A DNA stretch of 64,000 bases from Myripristis murdjan (lineage: Eukaryota > Chordata > Actinopteri > Holocentriformes > Holocentridae). The notes under the pieces were generated by a model, which saw only the letters and a list, made by a program, of their open reading frames with translations, was not told the origin of the DNA and made no database searches. Position numbers and translations under genes: made by a program. Below, one piece after another: positions 12,263 to 25,400 of this stretch (position 1 is the first letter of the stretch; every line of letters begins with the position of its first letter). The DNA is taken from positions 30,884,570 to 30,948,569 of the forward strand of contig NC_043989.1 of the NCBI RefSeq assembly GCF_902150065.1, given 5' to 3'.

Positions 12263-14062
12263 TTAAAAAAAAAACTTTATTAAGTAACTGTTTTTTCTAA
12301 ACCCGGTTGGTATTATTATGCTGTTTTTTGAAGAATGCTTACTTTTCACTGTTGCTACACTTAAAATTTCAAATAAGTGTGAAGCCATGTTCATATCATC
12401 TATTGTATTGCTAATGACGTATGTGGCATAAATATCAAGATATAAGATTTTGTCCATATCGTAACAGAAACAGAACTGTGGTTGAGGCAGTAACTGGTCA
12501 AGCAGTAGCTCAACAACTACTGAAATAAAGTATTTTAAGTCAGTGGTTCTCTGTGTCAGGGGACCCCTCTGTTTGTTTGTTTTTGTTTTCTGACAACCAC
12601 TGCTGTAGAGTAATGTCTTCATGGAAAGTATTCAAGGTAAAAATGAATGAACTCCAGCCAAGGAGAAACTCTAAAGTGACAGTTTGGATCAGGGAAGGAG
12701 TTAAAAACCAGACATGGTTGATGTATTACACTCACCTGGACCAGCAAACACTGCTATATGGGTAAGAATCTGAACTTTTCTTTTCAGTTTACATCCACAG
12801 CTTTTATTATGGCGTTAACTCTGCAACAACTTTCAGTCCTGTTGTAATGAAGCTCAAGAGACCATATGTCACAATATTTCAAAAGAATGGAGTAAATAGA
12901 TTTCAGTGAGCATATTAATGGCTGGGTAAGGAATAGATATGGGGATTTTGAGTAAGTAAGTAGTTGAGGACTATTAGATAGAAAATGAGGGCTCGGGTAT
13001 TTGTTTTAAAATGCAAAAGAGAAGAAATGTTCATGATTTTTAGACTTTCCTTTATTTATAGCACAATAAAAGTCATGCTTGCTTTTCTATCTTTTACATG
13101 GCAAGAAAAGATAACATTTTGCTGTTTAACAATTAAACAACAGCCCACATAAACAAAATAACCAAACTAGCACCGCTGTGCCACCATATGCATATTAGCA
13201 ACAAGGAGAGGTGAGCTCAGCAGAAGGCTGTAATGCCACCCTGTGGATTCAGGTGGAACTACCAGATTCAGGTGGGGGATTGAAATAAACATCACACAAA
13301 AAGGAAGGAAATTTGTGTTTGGTAGATTATTTCTTTATTGTAACAATGCTTCTTGGCAATAAACCTTATACCGTTGGAAAGCCTGTTTATTTCCCTTTTA
13401 AATGGTGCCACATTTGTAAGGAACATGCATGTGGGTTCCTTATTTGATGATTGATTTCGGTGCTATTGTAATGCTACAGACACTAATTTTTTATTTGGAT
13501 TGTGTAATATGTCATGATGTTGTGACACTGTTTTGTAATGAAAGCTTTTGCATTGGGATTTTATTTGTTTAATTTAAAGATACATTTTCAACACATACAT
13601 AACCATTACCTACAATGACCAGGCGTGCCAGTTTGTTTTGTCTGGATTGTCCCGGTTTCAAACTGGGTGGCCTGGGTCCTACCAAATAATTCTCCCAGTG
13701 ATTCACGATTTATACTTGCAATTTAAACCAACCACATTATTATGTGTGCATGTTCGGTATGTAACATAAATACAGACCCCAAATAAAACGTTTTTGTGGG
13801 TTTTGGGAGACCAACCAGTTTGAGGTCTGCTGGGACGCTGTCCGTGGTGCTGAAAGCTGTTTGGTAGGTGACCTGGGAGCTGAAATGAATTGTCCCCCTT
13901 CACGATGAAAACACCTCTGATGCGTGCATTAGCGCATACACTTACACGTGCGTGTGGGTGAGCTTACGGTGCACATAAAGGTGCCGGTTTGTGTGTGTGT
14001 GTGTGTGTGTGTCGACTTTGTCATGCTTGATCAATCTGGGCACTGTGCACTTGAAAAACCAA

Positions 14063-14097
<35 letters not shown>

Positions 14098-14245
14098 TGC
14101 AACTGAACTTTTATGAGGTTAAGTTTTTCCTTCACAAACTCATGGGGTTATCAACTAAATGTTGAAATCTCTCAACTGTTTTCTGTTGCTGATATTGAGC
14201 ACATCTTACTAGCTACGGAAGGTGTGTTTTCTCCAGCCTTCAACT

Positions 14246-14312
<67 letters not shown>

Positions 14313-14483
14313 AACTTTACATGACAAAACTGAGCTAAATTGACGTACAGTCGCAAAATAATGAGTTACCTTGTTGAAGTCAAAGTCAGTGAACTCTTGC
14401 AAAAATCTGTTGAGAAATCTGTTGTCGGCTCCTCGTCTGTCTGCCTCCAACAAAAACTACAACACATCAATGCAGAAAGAACG
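11661..14483. other. Repeat-bearing intergenic region left of copy B
   Basis: Contents: an (AAT)n run at about 12226-12262, and a hAT-like fragment at about 12085-12180 sharing CTACTAAAAAGCTATTTGAT with the reverse strand of copy A (about 2628-2660). (GT)n and (CA)n tracts occur at about 13989-14012, 14067-14094 and 14247-14310. I see no coding exon. The last few hundred bases may still belong to the duplicated unit, whose partner would lie left of the window. Confidence 0.5.
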
Positions 14484-14574
14484 CAAAATGAAGCCCCGTC
14501 AGCAAAAACGAACGATTGTCTCTATTGATGAAATGCATTGGAAATGTCCGCAGCTGTGTTAAGGTAGCGCGTGT

Positions 14575-14664
14575 CACGTGACTCCATGTCGCAATAGCAT
14601 AGGCGATGACGTAGCGTGCATGTCTCGATGACGTAGGCAACAGAGTGTTTATAACTTCGTGCTG
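14575..14664 (+). promoter_or_regulatory. Putative promoter of SGNH/coiled-coil gene, copy B
   Basis: CACGTG at 14575, TGACGTA at 14607 and 14629 and TTTATAA at 14658 are at the same spacing as in copy A. Conservation over a recent duplication says little about function. Confidence 0.4.
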
Positions 14665-14750
14665 CACAGGCTTTGACTGAGAGTCTGTGTTGAAACTATC
14701 ACAGGCTCCTCAACCCACACACACACCCACCCAAACCCAACTCATCCAGG

Positions 14751-16543
14751 ATGGCGAAACCGACAAAGGCAAACCCCAACCACAAAGCCCAACCTGGGCC
14801 TCCCGAGGACCGGAGCCCCCGGCACACAGTCATCGGGAGAGCCCATCTTAAACCTCAGGGGAACAACCACCCTGAGGGACACACAGCCACAAGGACGGCT
14901 GCCAAAAAGCAGACGTCCCTGGCTCGGACCGCCCAACCCGGTCCCAACAAAAGCCTGCTGAACCAATGGGCCACATTGTCGTGCTCATTGATTCAAACGG
15001 CAAATACCTCCAGGAGACTCGGCTTTTTCCCGGTTACACGGTGAAGAAGCTGTGGTGTCCCCACATAAGATCAGCCTGGGACACACTGTCTGATCCCAGC
15101 CTTGGTTCACCAACTCACATCCTCATTCACACAGGCACAGATGACCTGGTGAAATGGAAGGATGGAGTTGCACCATACTTCAGAGGTCTCATGTCCAAGG
15201 CCCATCAAAAATTCCCTGCCTCTAAGATTGTGGTGTCCACTCTGTTACCAAGAACGGATGTGGACTCACAGGTCATTGAGAAGGTGAATCTGACCATCAT
15301 GGCAGGTGGCAAAAAATTGCCAAATGTACATGTGGTCAGTCATCCCTCTCTGACCAAAGAGCACCTCTTCGACAACATGCACCTTCACAGGAACGCTATT
15401 CCAGTGTTCGCAAAGGCGCTTAAAAACGCCACAGTGGATAGAAGTTTTGTGAAGAAGATTGCTCCGGAAGAAAAGCAGAGCCAGGCTGCAGAGAAAAAGA
15501 CCTCTCAGCAGGACCGCTCTTGCAAGGAGAGTCAGCCTGAAGTGAAAAAAATCACTCAGCAGGACAATCCCTGGAAGAAGCGTCAGGTTGCAGAGGCAAG
15601 CACCTCTCAGCAGGACAGTTCTTGCAAGGAGAGTCAGCCTGAGGTGAAAAAAATCACTCAGCAGGACAATCCCTGGAAGAAGCGTCAGGTTGCAGAGGCA
15701 AGCACCTCTCAGCAGGACAGTTCTTGCAAGGAGAGTCAGCCTGAGGTGAAAAAAATCACTCAGCAGGACAATCCCTGGAAGAAGAGTCAGGCTGCAGAGA
15801 CAGACATCGCTCAGCAGGACAACAAGAGCGAGGCTGCAGTGGAAACCTGTGCTCAGCAGGACAATCTGTGCACCAACAGCCAAGCTGTGGAGGAAAAAAC
15901 TGAAGAACTCCAGCTTGCGCTCAAGAGAACTCTGGATCTTGCAGATCAGCAGGCCGCCAAGATCAAGGCTTGTGAGGCAAAGATGGAGGCACTTCGTCAG
16001 GTAGTGAGTGAGCTCAAAGAAGCAATCCTCACGCAAAAGGCCACGGAGACCAGCGATGCACCCACTTCAAACGAAACCATCTCCAACCTGCAGCTTCAGA
16101 TCACGGAGAAGGACCTGAGTGAGAGACGTGCTGTCCTCCAAGTCAAAGAGTTGGAGGATGCCCTGGAGCAGGAGAGACACAAGGTCCAGAGTATTGAGGA
16201 CCAGCTCCAGGCTGTCCAACAGGTCCAGGTGGAGAGTGAGATGAGCCAGCTGCAGACCAACCTTGTCCAGATCCAGGAGGAGAAGACCTCCCTCCTCAAG
16301 GCCTCAGAAGACTTCAACCAGGCCATGGACAAGAAACAGCAAGAGTGGGCAGAGAAAGAAGCCAGAATGTTGGAGAAGATCACCGAGCTGGAGAAGATCA
16401 CCGTGCTGGAGAAGAAGAAACGTCCCAGTGCTCCAAAAAGGTTCTGGAGGTGGATGACCCGACCCTTCAGAGCCTGCTTCACCTCTCATGACCATGACAA
16501 GGAGGAGAAGAAGAACAAGAAGATGGACGAGTCCAACAACTAA
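14751..16543 (+). CDS. SGNH-hydrolase-like/coiled-coil protein, copy B
   Basis: The main open frame starts at the ATG at 14966 and gives 525 aa. Near its start a Ser block (Ser10 in VLIDSNGK) is followed by Gly23, GTDD (57-60, Asp where SGNH enzymes have Asn) and DNMH (Asp136, His139), the order of SGNH-hydrolase blocks. Residues about 193-290 are 34-residue tandem repeats (KKITQQDNPWKK..., 102 bp each). Residues about 305-490 are a strongly heptad-like, Glu/Gln/Leu-rich coiled coil, followed by a basic, Trp-rich tail. The ATG at 14751, equal to the copy A start, is open for only 97 codons because an A-run near 14946 is one base shorter than in copy A. There is no signal peptide and no intron. 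Esterase activity is possible but unproven; I do not recognise the protein by name. Confidence 0.65.
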
Positions 16544-16559
16544 TGGACTCACATCTGGG

Positions 16560-16607
<48 letters not shown>

Positions 16608-17434
16608 ACTGCATCAATTTCCAACCCCACTACCCCTAACACCATCACTTTTCCCTACCCTTTTCCCTGCGCACACACACACACACACACACACACCACT
16701 GCATCAATTTCCAACCCCACTACCCCTAACACCATCACTTTTCCCTACCCTTTTCCCTACTTAATTAAAAAAAAAAAAAAAAAAAAATTCAATACTGCCT
16801 ATCAATTCTGTACAACTGGAAGCTCCACAACATTCAACTCTCAGTAACTGTATGGTTCAACTTAAATGCTGTTAAAGAACCAACATTTTTATTTATTTAT
16901 TTATTTTGTTGAAACAGTGTTTTCATTTTTTTTTTTTTTTTTTTTTTTGAGAAACTGTTGTATACATACACTGCAGACAGGCTCCATCTATTTTTTGTTC
17001 TTCACAATTCCTACTTGTTGCCAGTAGAGGTCACCAACTACTAAGTATATCTTAAATTCTGTGATGATGTGCACAGTATTATGGTTTGTATAGTTTGTTT
17101 CCTGAATCAAATAGCTTTTAGTAGCGAAACTGGTTTTACTAATCAAATAGCGCGGTAGCGTCCACAGAAGCTACATTTTCACAGGCTTTTCTCAACCTTA
17201 AACGCAGCGGAACTTTTGCTGCTGTTTGACCTCTAACCGGGAGCAGCGGACCTGTATGTGCAGCCGACAGACAGCCTTCTTTGTGACGTCATAATACCTG
17301 TCCGGACATGCGCTTGTCGCCGACACGCGGTCTTCTTTGTGATGTCACATACCTGTGCTAAGTGTCTGCTGCAGCGGGAAACGAGCACGCAGGTAATGAA
17401 GATGACAGAGGAGGAGGAAGATGACGATGTAAGA

Positions 17435-17543
<109 letters not shown>

Positions 17544-18160
17544 CACGTCATTTTTTTTGCCAAGCTGTTACTGTTGGGAGCAGGTTTCTTCTTTTGCTCC
17601 TGTGGTTTGAACCAACTTATTGAGTTTTAAAGTCATTTACACTTTGTCCTCCAAATGGGCTCGAATTTTAGCAGACATGCAAACACAGGATTACAGTACA
17701 TTGTAGTACAGGTGGACCTAATGAGGTGGCCACTGAGTGTACATGGCCTAAATGTAACCCAGCGATGTTGTTTCCTATTAACCCCTATGAATAAATGTAT
17801 AGGTAACTATAGATGTCAAAATGGCAACTTTAGATGATGATGGTGATTAATAATTTGATTAATAATTTAATAATTAAAATACTTGAACAGTAACTTTAAG
17901 TATCTTTCTTTTATTTCTATTTCTTTCTTTCTTTTATTTTGCACTACATCCGTGCACAAAATATGAAAAACGTGTGGAGAAGAATTGCTGTGTCAATTTT
18001 CAAAATGATCCGCCTTTTGTGTTTTTTCACAATTCCAGTTTGAAGTCAGAATTTGGAAGCAATACACACTAATGGTGGAACTTTCGGAGAGGTAGCTAGA
18101 AATTAAGTCCCCTCTCACTGACACAGAGATACACACGCGGCTCTGTATCTCTCCTTTTCT

Positions 18161-18760
18161 GTCTCAAGGGCCACTAGCACTGCAGCCAATGCATCCCAGC
18201 ATTGACCCCAAACACCAATGTAAGTCCATAGCAATGACCCCAAACACCCTAGCAACCCCATAGCAACCACCCTAACTACCATTGCATCCACCTAGCAACA
18301 CCTTAGCAACCACCCAAAACACCATAGCAATCATCAGGAACACCATAACAACACCCTAGCAACCACCCGGAACACCATAGCAACTGCCTAGCAACGCCCT
18401 AGCAACCACAAAGAACACCATAGCAACTGCCTAGCAGCACCTTAGCAACCATCAAGAGCACCATAGCAACCACCTAGGACATCATAGCTACACCTTAGTA
18501 ATGCCTTGGCAACCATCAGGAACACCATAGCAACCACCTAGCAATGCCTTAGCAACCATTATGAACACTAAAGCAACCTCCTAGCAACCACCCAGGACGC
18601 CATAGCAACACTTTAGCAACCATCAGGAACACCATAGCAACTGCTTAGAAACCACCCAGAACATCATAGCAACTAACTAGCAATGCCTTGGCAACCGTCA
18701 GTAACGGTGGCAAGCACATTTAAAGTTTCTTCAGAATCTTTAGCAAAGTCTAGTTTGATT
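18161..18760. repeat. 43-bp minisatellite (CTAGCAACC-type), copy B
   Basis: Nearly identical to 4289-4885 with the same unit order, so it was carried along by the segmental duplication. Confidence 0.9.
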
Positions 18761-19413
18761 TGTAAGTTCACTGGTTGCAAAGCATCTGTGATGCTGCAGG
18801 GCCACCTGCTGCTAAGGCTAACTACTAGCTGCTACAACTGCCTCTATCGTTTAAAATCAATTGTATAGCACATTTTGAACATTAAAATGAAATGTAATGT
18901 GTGTTACACGAGAGAAAAAAAAGGTAGCAAAATATTTATATATATAAAATATAAATTTATATCTAAAATATATAAAAACACAAAACAAGGTGTAAAATCA
19001 GTAGCAAGTGGCAGGAACATATAAAATGTAGAAAAATGCCAATACTTTTAAGTTATCACTACTTGCAGCTACTATTAGCCTACTATTGCCCCTACTTCCA
19101 TATACTGCTACACTATAGTATGTGACATTGGGTCAGTGTTGACAGGACATATCACACTGACACTCATTTGGTGAGCACAAAACTATTAGCCTAATTGGTT
19201 CTGAATGCTCACATGTGACTTCTCGTTTTATGGCCTCCAAATTCATCTCTGACCATTTTCAGGAGACACCAATTAGCCTACTCTCCATTTTCTCCACCGA
19301 CAGATCAAGTGAGGACTCACTGAGGCTGAGGTATGTGAAGTGTCATACCTTGCCATGTCCGAATGACGCCCATGGTTTAAGGGGAAAGCTTCACTCCCGC
19401 AGCCTCATCGAAC

Positions 19414-22400
19414 ATGGACAGCGATGATGACAACGTAGAGGAGGTCGTGGAAGGTAAGGCAGCGGTGTGTTTTTCCTCCCTAATGAGCAAAAAATGCGAC
19501 CATGTGCGAAATATATCTGCTGTTTTATTCTGTGATGTCGGTTTTGTGTAAATCTTCATGAGTCAGTTTTGTGAAGCGGGCCTGCTCGGTGCTTTGGAGG
19601 CGCCAGGGACTTTGTTTCTGAAGCAAACCCGCTTGACAGTCGAGTGAGGGCGGCCTGGGCACGCTCTTCATCCCGCTGTCTGCCCCGGGTACTGGGGATA
19701 CTTCACCTGGAAGTGAATGCGCTGTGTAAGATTAAATGTAAAGCCTAAAGGCTTTTGTCAAGCTTCAGTGGGTGCACGCTATGTTTCGGCGTGGCAATAA
19801 CCACCACTGGCAGTAATGTTGAGAGGTGGGGTGCTTTTGTAACAGTTTGGATACTTTATAACTTCTGTTAACACCACCGGATGTGCTGGAACGCTACATA
19901 TTGTTGGAGTCGGTATCGATTCAAATACTAATTCAAGCAAAGTAGTGTAGCGAATAAAATATTACATGAATTATGTACTCACCAGCTTGTCACGACACGC
20001 TCTTCTCATGTATGGAAGAAAGAACGTGCCGCTAAACTGAATTGAATTAGGCTTAAAAGTTCCATGTGATCCACGACGCGGTTGTTGTTAAAATATTGTT
20101 TCAACTTAAAGAATTGGCTCATACTCCTCTCTGGCGCCGAACACGGTATATTTTGAAGGGGGAGCATGAGTTGAATCAGCTCCAAAAGTTGAATTTGTAT
20201 CGAAATAGCTGTTGTTTCTCTGTCGGATGCATGCCGAACTCAAGACAAGACCCGAATGACTCAGAATAGGTCATTGGTAATTTTGTTCGAAGTGTGCACT
20301 TTTGCCATTTTGTAGGGGAGCATTAAATTGCCCGATTTTTAGGTTGAGTCTGGTGTGATTTTCTCTCAGACCAGAGGACGAAACACTACACCGAGCGTTC
20401 CAGGGCCTTTTGCCGCATGACTAGGTAGGACACTCCCTGACTTACTGTCCTTATGGTAGAAGAAATCTTTTCCAAGATAAAGTAAACCACTTGGATCGAT
20501 TTTCTCAGAAGTAAGTATAATCATTGTTGATCAAATTAGGCTTGGGGGAGGCTTGGCAGAAAAATGTGTGTGCTACGTGAATGAGGGAAGATGAGACAAA
20601 TGTACTGCTTAATAAGCTCAGTGAATTGGTGGTAATGTATAGATTTTCTTCCTCACACAGGCCTCCTGATTATCAATGGTCCAGTGCAATAGTATTCACA
20701 TGTTGCAATTGTATGTTATTTTTTAACCAAGGCCATGTCAGTGTAAAATCTCCCAAAATATTAGAGCTATCAGTGCTCTGGAAATGTGAATTAATTAATA
20801 TGCCCTGGTGATGGACATAATCAAACTCTTGTGGAAATCAAGTGGTGTCTTCCTGGTGTAAATGATGTTAGATATCCCCAGATTTGAATGGCTGCTCTGA
20901 TTGGTCATCACCTCTCATTTCACCATGTTTCCATGCTCCAACACTTGATTGTTTCCCAAAAGATAAAATTTTGGTATACAGATCCATCTTGCACAAAACA
21001 CTTAGATTTCCTGGATTTAAGATTAAGAGGTCTCAGGTTTGCTAGATATTTTAGTTACCTAATTTGTTTTGGTAGGTGTATGTGGTCAGAATCACACCGC
21101 CTCAGGCAACTGAAATTTGACTGAGCAAAGACAAAGAGGCATTACAGCAGCTATATCCAATTAAAAGAACCACAAAAAATGTAAATAATAAATAAAAATA
21201 AAATTGAGACGTCACATTTTTTTCATTTTTGAAATTCATAGCATGCTTTTATTGATTTGGAAATATTTGCATTTGCATTTTTAGGGAACGCCCATAACAT
21301 GTTATAAATCATCTGCGTGTGTGTTCAGGTCCACTGGATGAAGATGATCAGCCTCATGGGTTTTGTACAGTGACCTATTCATCCAGTGATCGCTTTGAAG
21401 GACACTTTGTCCATGGAGAGAAGAATGGCAAGGGAAAGTTCTTCTTCTTTGATGGAAGGTACTGTTAAGATACCAAAAAATAATAATAATAATTCAGATC
21501 TTATCAGACACACAGTAGCCTAAACTGATTTTAATGAAATATGCTGGTTAGACTCCATCGGAGTATATATTCTCATCCTGGGTTTTAATGGTGAGTGTTG
21601 GCCACTCATTATGGTCAAAATGCTGTATAACACTAATTAAAGTTCCATATGCAATGCAAATAATTTCATGTAATATAGTAGCTAGTTTCTCCTTTCTCTC
21701 TCTCCTTTGTGCAGTACATTGGAGGGGTTCTATGTAGATGATGCCCTGCAGGGCCAGGGGGTGTATACATATGAAGATGGGGGTGTCCTCCATGGGACCT
21801 ATGTGGATGGTGAGCTCAACGGGCCTGCGCAAGAGTATGACGGAGAGGGCCGCCTGGTGTTTCAGGGCCAGTACAAAGACAACAACCGTTGTGGGGAATG
21901 CTGGGTCTACTACCCTGTGAGTCACAGAATTTCCTATAATAACTGGGCAAGAATAACCTGGTAAAATCAGACTGCATTTTATTGGTAACTTTGTAAAGAT
22001 GTGAGTACTTCATATAATGTTACATGGATATGTACACCCACATTTACCAGGCCCAGTGTTTTGATGCTATTAATGACAACCCAGTGTGTAGGTATCGTTT
22101 TTTTTCCAAACTTTTTTTTTTTTTTTTTTTTTTTTTTCAATTATATCAGCAGAAATTTGTACATTTTAGGGGCTGGTAGATTGTGCCATCCTGAAGCTGT
22201 GTGTGTACAGTATATTTGCGTGTTAGGGAATGATCTTTGAGTTCTGTGCTGGTTCCATGTTGGTGTGTAACTTGGTGTGTCCAGGACCGGGGCTGTGTGT
22301 TTGGAGAGATGAACGAGGACGGAGAGATGACCGGTGACTCGGTAGCGTACATCTACCCTGATGGCCACACCGCTCTCTACGGAAACTTTGTGGACGGAGA

Positions 22401-25400
22401 GCTGATCGAGGCTCGACTCGCCACCCTGGTCTCCACGGAGAACAGCAGGCCACGCTTTGAAGTCACACCCAACAGTAAGTGATGAATTTTAGGTCGACTG
22501 CCGCCTCGTTTTAGCATCATGACAAATTCTCAAGATTGAAGGACAGAGCCAATTCTTTTGTTCAGGTCTTTGAACAAACAATTCTGGAGACCCAAGAGCT
22601 ACACTAAAATGTCCACTGGCAATCGTTTTGGCCAGTCATTCACATGTTTGGACCAGTCCAAGAGCACATTACGAGATCTCTAAAACACAAAGACAGTCAT
22701 CAATTCTTGTAAATCTGTTCAGTGAGGCAAATGCACCAGAAGCGTTCAAGGAAGGAATATGGTCAAAGTCCTGTTTTACTCCCTAATATATAAACAGTGG
22801 GCTGAAAAGAAACACCACTTAAAAACTGTGTTACCACAATCTAAATTTGCAAGCTCCCCTCATTAACGTCCAGTTCAGCATTTTCAATAACAGCCCACTC
22901 AGAGGTCACCTCCTTAGGACAGGTAAGAAGAGCCAGCAGCTTTCATCAGATATGGGCTGTGGTAATACTTGCTTTTAATTAATGTTTGCTTTTATTGTTT
23001 TGGGAAATAAAATCTTTCACCCCTTTATTTCTTCCTTGTTGGTGGTGTTGTGAGAGACTGCGCGGCTTGGGTCGGCCTTGAACCAGGAACACGCCCTGAT
23101 TGTCTGATGGGCTGAAATCGGTGCCGTCAGTGCCCTAGTGTGGTGCTAGTATAAATGACCAAAAATGTGTCACCACACCCTGAGTTCACATCGCACTCTC
23201 GACCGTGTTAGTACCATTGATTCATGAAAACAAAGTCCTTTATGTAATTTCAGATGTAGTTGACCCAACCAGTAAATTGAGGAAATCACCTAGCCATCAG
23301 ATGGAACAATGGGGAACGCCCTGTCTGTTTTGCCCTGTTTGTTGTATTTTTAAGATTCTTTTGTTTTAATCAGAAAGCAGTCTGCTATGTATTTTTGTCT
23401 ACACCTCTTGGTTTTCATGGTCATCTCTACTATCAAGCACTATTATTGTATGTAAAGGAAGGAGTGAGTCTTGGGCATATCTGGCTAATTATATGCTATA
23501 CATATTTTTAAGGCCCTGTGTATACTTATGACAAGTCGACTTCGACCTGCATCGCCACCCACACTCTGCTTCCTGACCCTTATGAGAGCCAAAGGTAGGT
23601 CAGCCTGACACATCCCTACTGGCCCGAGAGATAACATTTCCTGATTTCACCGTCTAGCTCAGAGCTATAGTGGGACGGATCAATTTCAGCGTCTATATTA
23701 AACCAGGAAGTCTGCAGCTCCTTCAGAAGCCTTAAAATGTCTTAAATTAATTTTACAAACACTAGACATTTAAGACATTAAATAATGTTTATGTTAAATT
23801 TAAACTGATGAGCTCTTAATTTCAGCATAACATTTGATGTAATTTCATTTATTCAGGTTTCTGAGTTAGTGATTCTAATGTTCAAAATCTAAATCTTTTG
23901 ACCCTCCTTCCTTTATACCTGTATGACCTAACCTCTTGGGAAAATGGCTAGTCTATCAGTAGTGGTGTCTTTGACTAAAACTAGCACTAAAAGTATTGTC
24001 ATTTGACACTTATCCAGGCCAAAACCTAAACCAAAATAACCTCTGTTGACAAAAACTAGAATATAAATGAAATTTTTGTCAACAAATCAAAAAAGATACA
24101 AAAAAAACAAAAAACAAAACAGATATTGATGAATGAAAACACAGCTCCTGAGCTCAGTCTGGAAAGGAACAAATACAAATTTCACTTTTCATATTACAGT
24201 ATCAAAACAAAAGCTACATACAATTACAAGAAGCGGGAGGGATGCAGATCAATTGATGTGTAAAGGTTACTAACAAATTTAATGATGAATTTGCAAGGGG
24301 AAAAATGATTAAATAACTAAAATGTAACTGAAGCTGTCACTAAAACTAACATGCATTGTAGTCACAAGACATACTCTAATCACAATTAGCTGTCAAATGA
24401 ACAGTTTGACATTAACCCAACTCACTTTATCCTACTAAACTGTTGTTCTTACTAGTAGTGAGAAATGTAAGAAAACCCTTATTCATTCTGTCTATCCATT
24501 TATGTATCCACTTGGAAATAGTTCATAGACTCACTTAGTTAATAACTCACAATATTCCATCTGCACTGAGCCAGCCTCATAGTATGCACATTTATACAGG
24601 GTGACACAAAAAAACGGGAACTTTTTAACAATCCAATAAAACCAAGAGTGATGGAAGAAAAATATTTTATTCATAGTAATTGAAACCTTAAAACATGCCA
24701 TTTAAGAAACAATGATGGAATATTCATTTTTTAAAAATTGTGCTGCCACTTGCTCATGTCTGCCAATATGCACTTCAAAGATTCCCGTTTTTTTGGGTCA
24801 CCCTGTACTTACCCGAAATGCCCATTTTAATAAAAAAAACAAAACAAAAAAAAAAAACTTAAATTTTCTTCAAATTGATCTTAATAAGGTCTTTTAAAAG
24901 CATTACATTTAACTCTCTCATAGCTATGGACTGCCGGTATGCAGCAGTCAAAACCTGCAAACACTCAGTACACAGTCTTAGAAAACTTTGTGACAGTGGG
25001 ATTAGTATTGGCATGTGGTTGTGTTCCTGTGATTCAGGGTGTTTGTGGCAGACTCTCCGATCAAAGGAGCAGGTCAGGGTCTGTTTGCCAAGACGGACGC
25101 TGAGCCCAACACTGTGATGGCCTTCTACAATGGAGTGCGCATCACACACTCAGAGGTATAACACAGAGGTGCGTGTGTGGCCCAGGTTGCTTCCACACCT
25201 GCCGTTTTTAGTCCAGTTGAATCAAACCCTGCTGTGTTTAACAGTTTGATGCCGTTCTTTTGGGCAGGTGAGACTGCCCTAATCAAACCCTGAGGTGCGT
25301 ATCAGATATTGATCCTCCTTAAAGAGGTGGCTCTCAGATTGGTTCCAAGTCAGTTCTGGAATGGCTCATCTTAATATCTTATCCAACACATGATTTGCAT

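Noticed and set aside
12541-12602. CAGTGGTTCTC...GACAACCACTG as a tiny hAT MITE
   Set aside because: The ends resemble hAT termini but the flanking octamers do not match and the inside is only a GTTT-rich filler. Too little to call.
15266-16036. 256-codon open frame on the minus strand opposite the SGNH gene
   Set aside because: It is the antisense of the repeat-containing coding region, and the same antisense frames appear in copy A. Composition (Leu/Ser/Cys-rich) is what antisense of a Glu/Gln/Lys-rich coiled coil gives.
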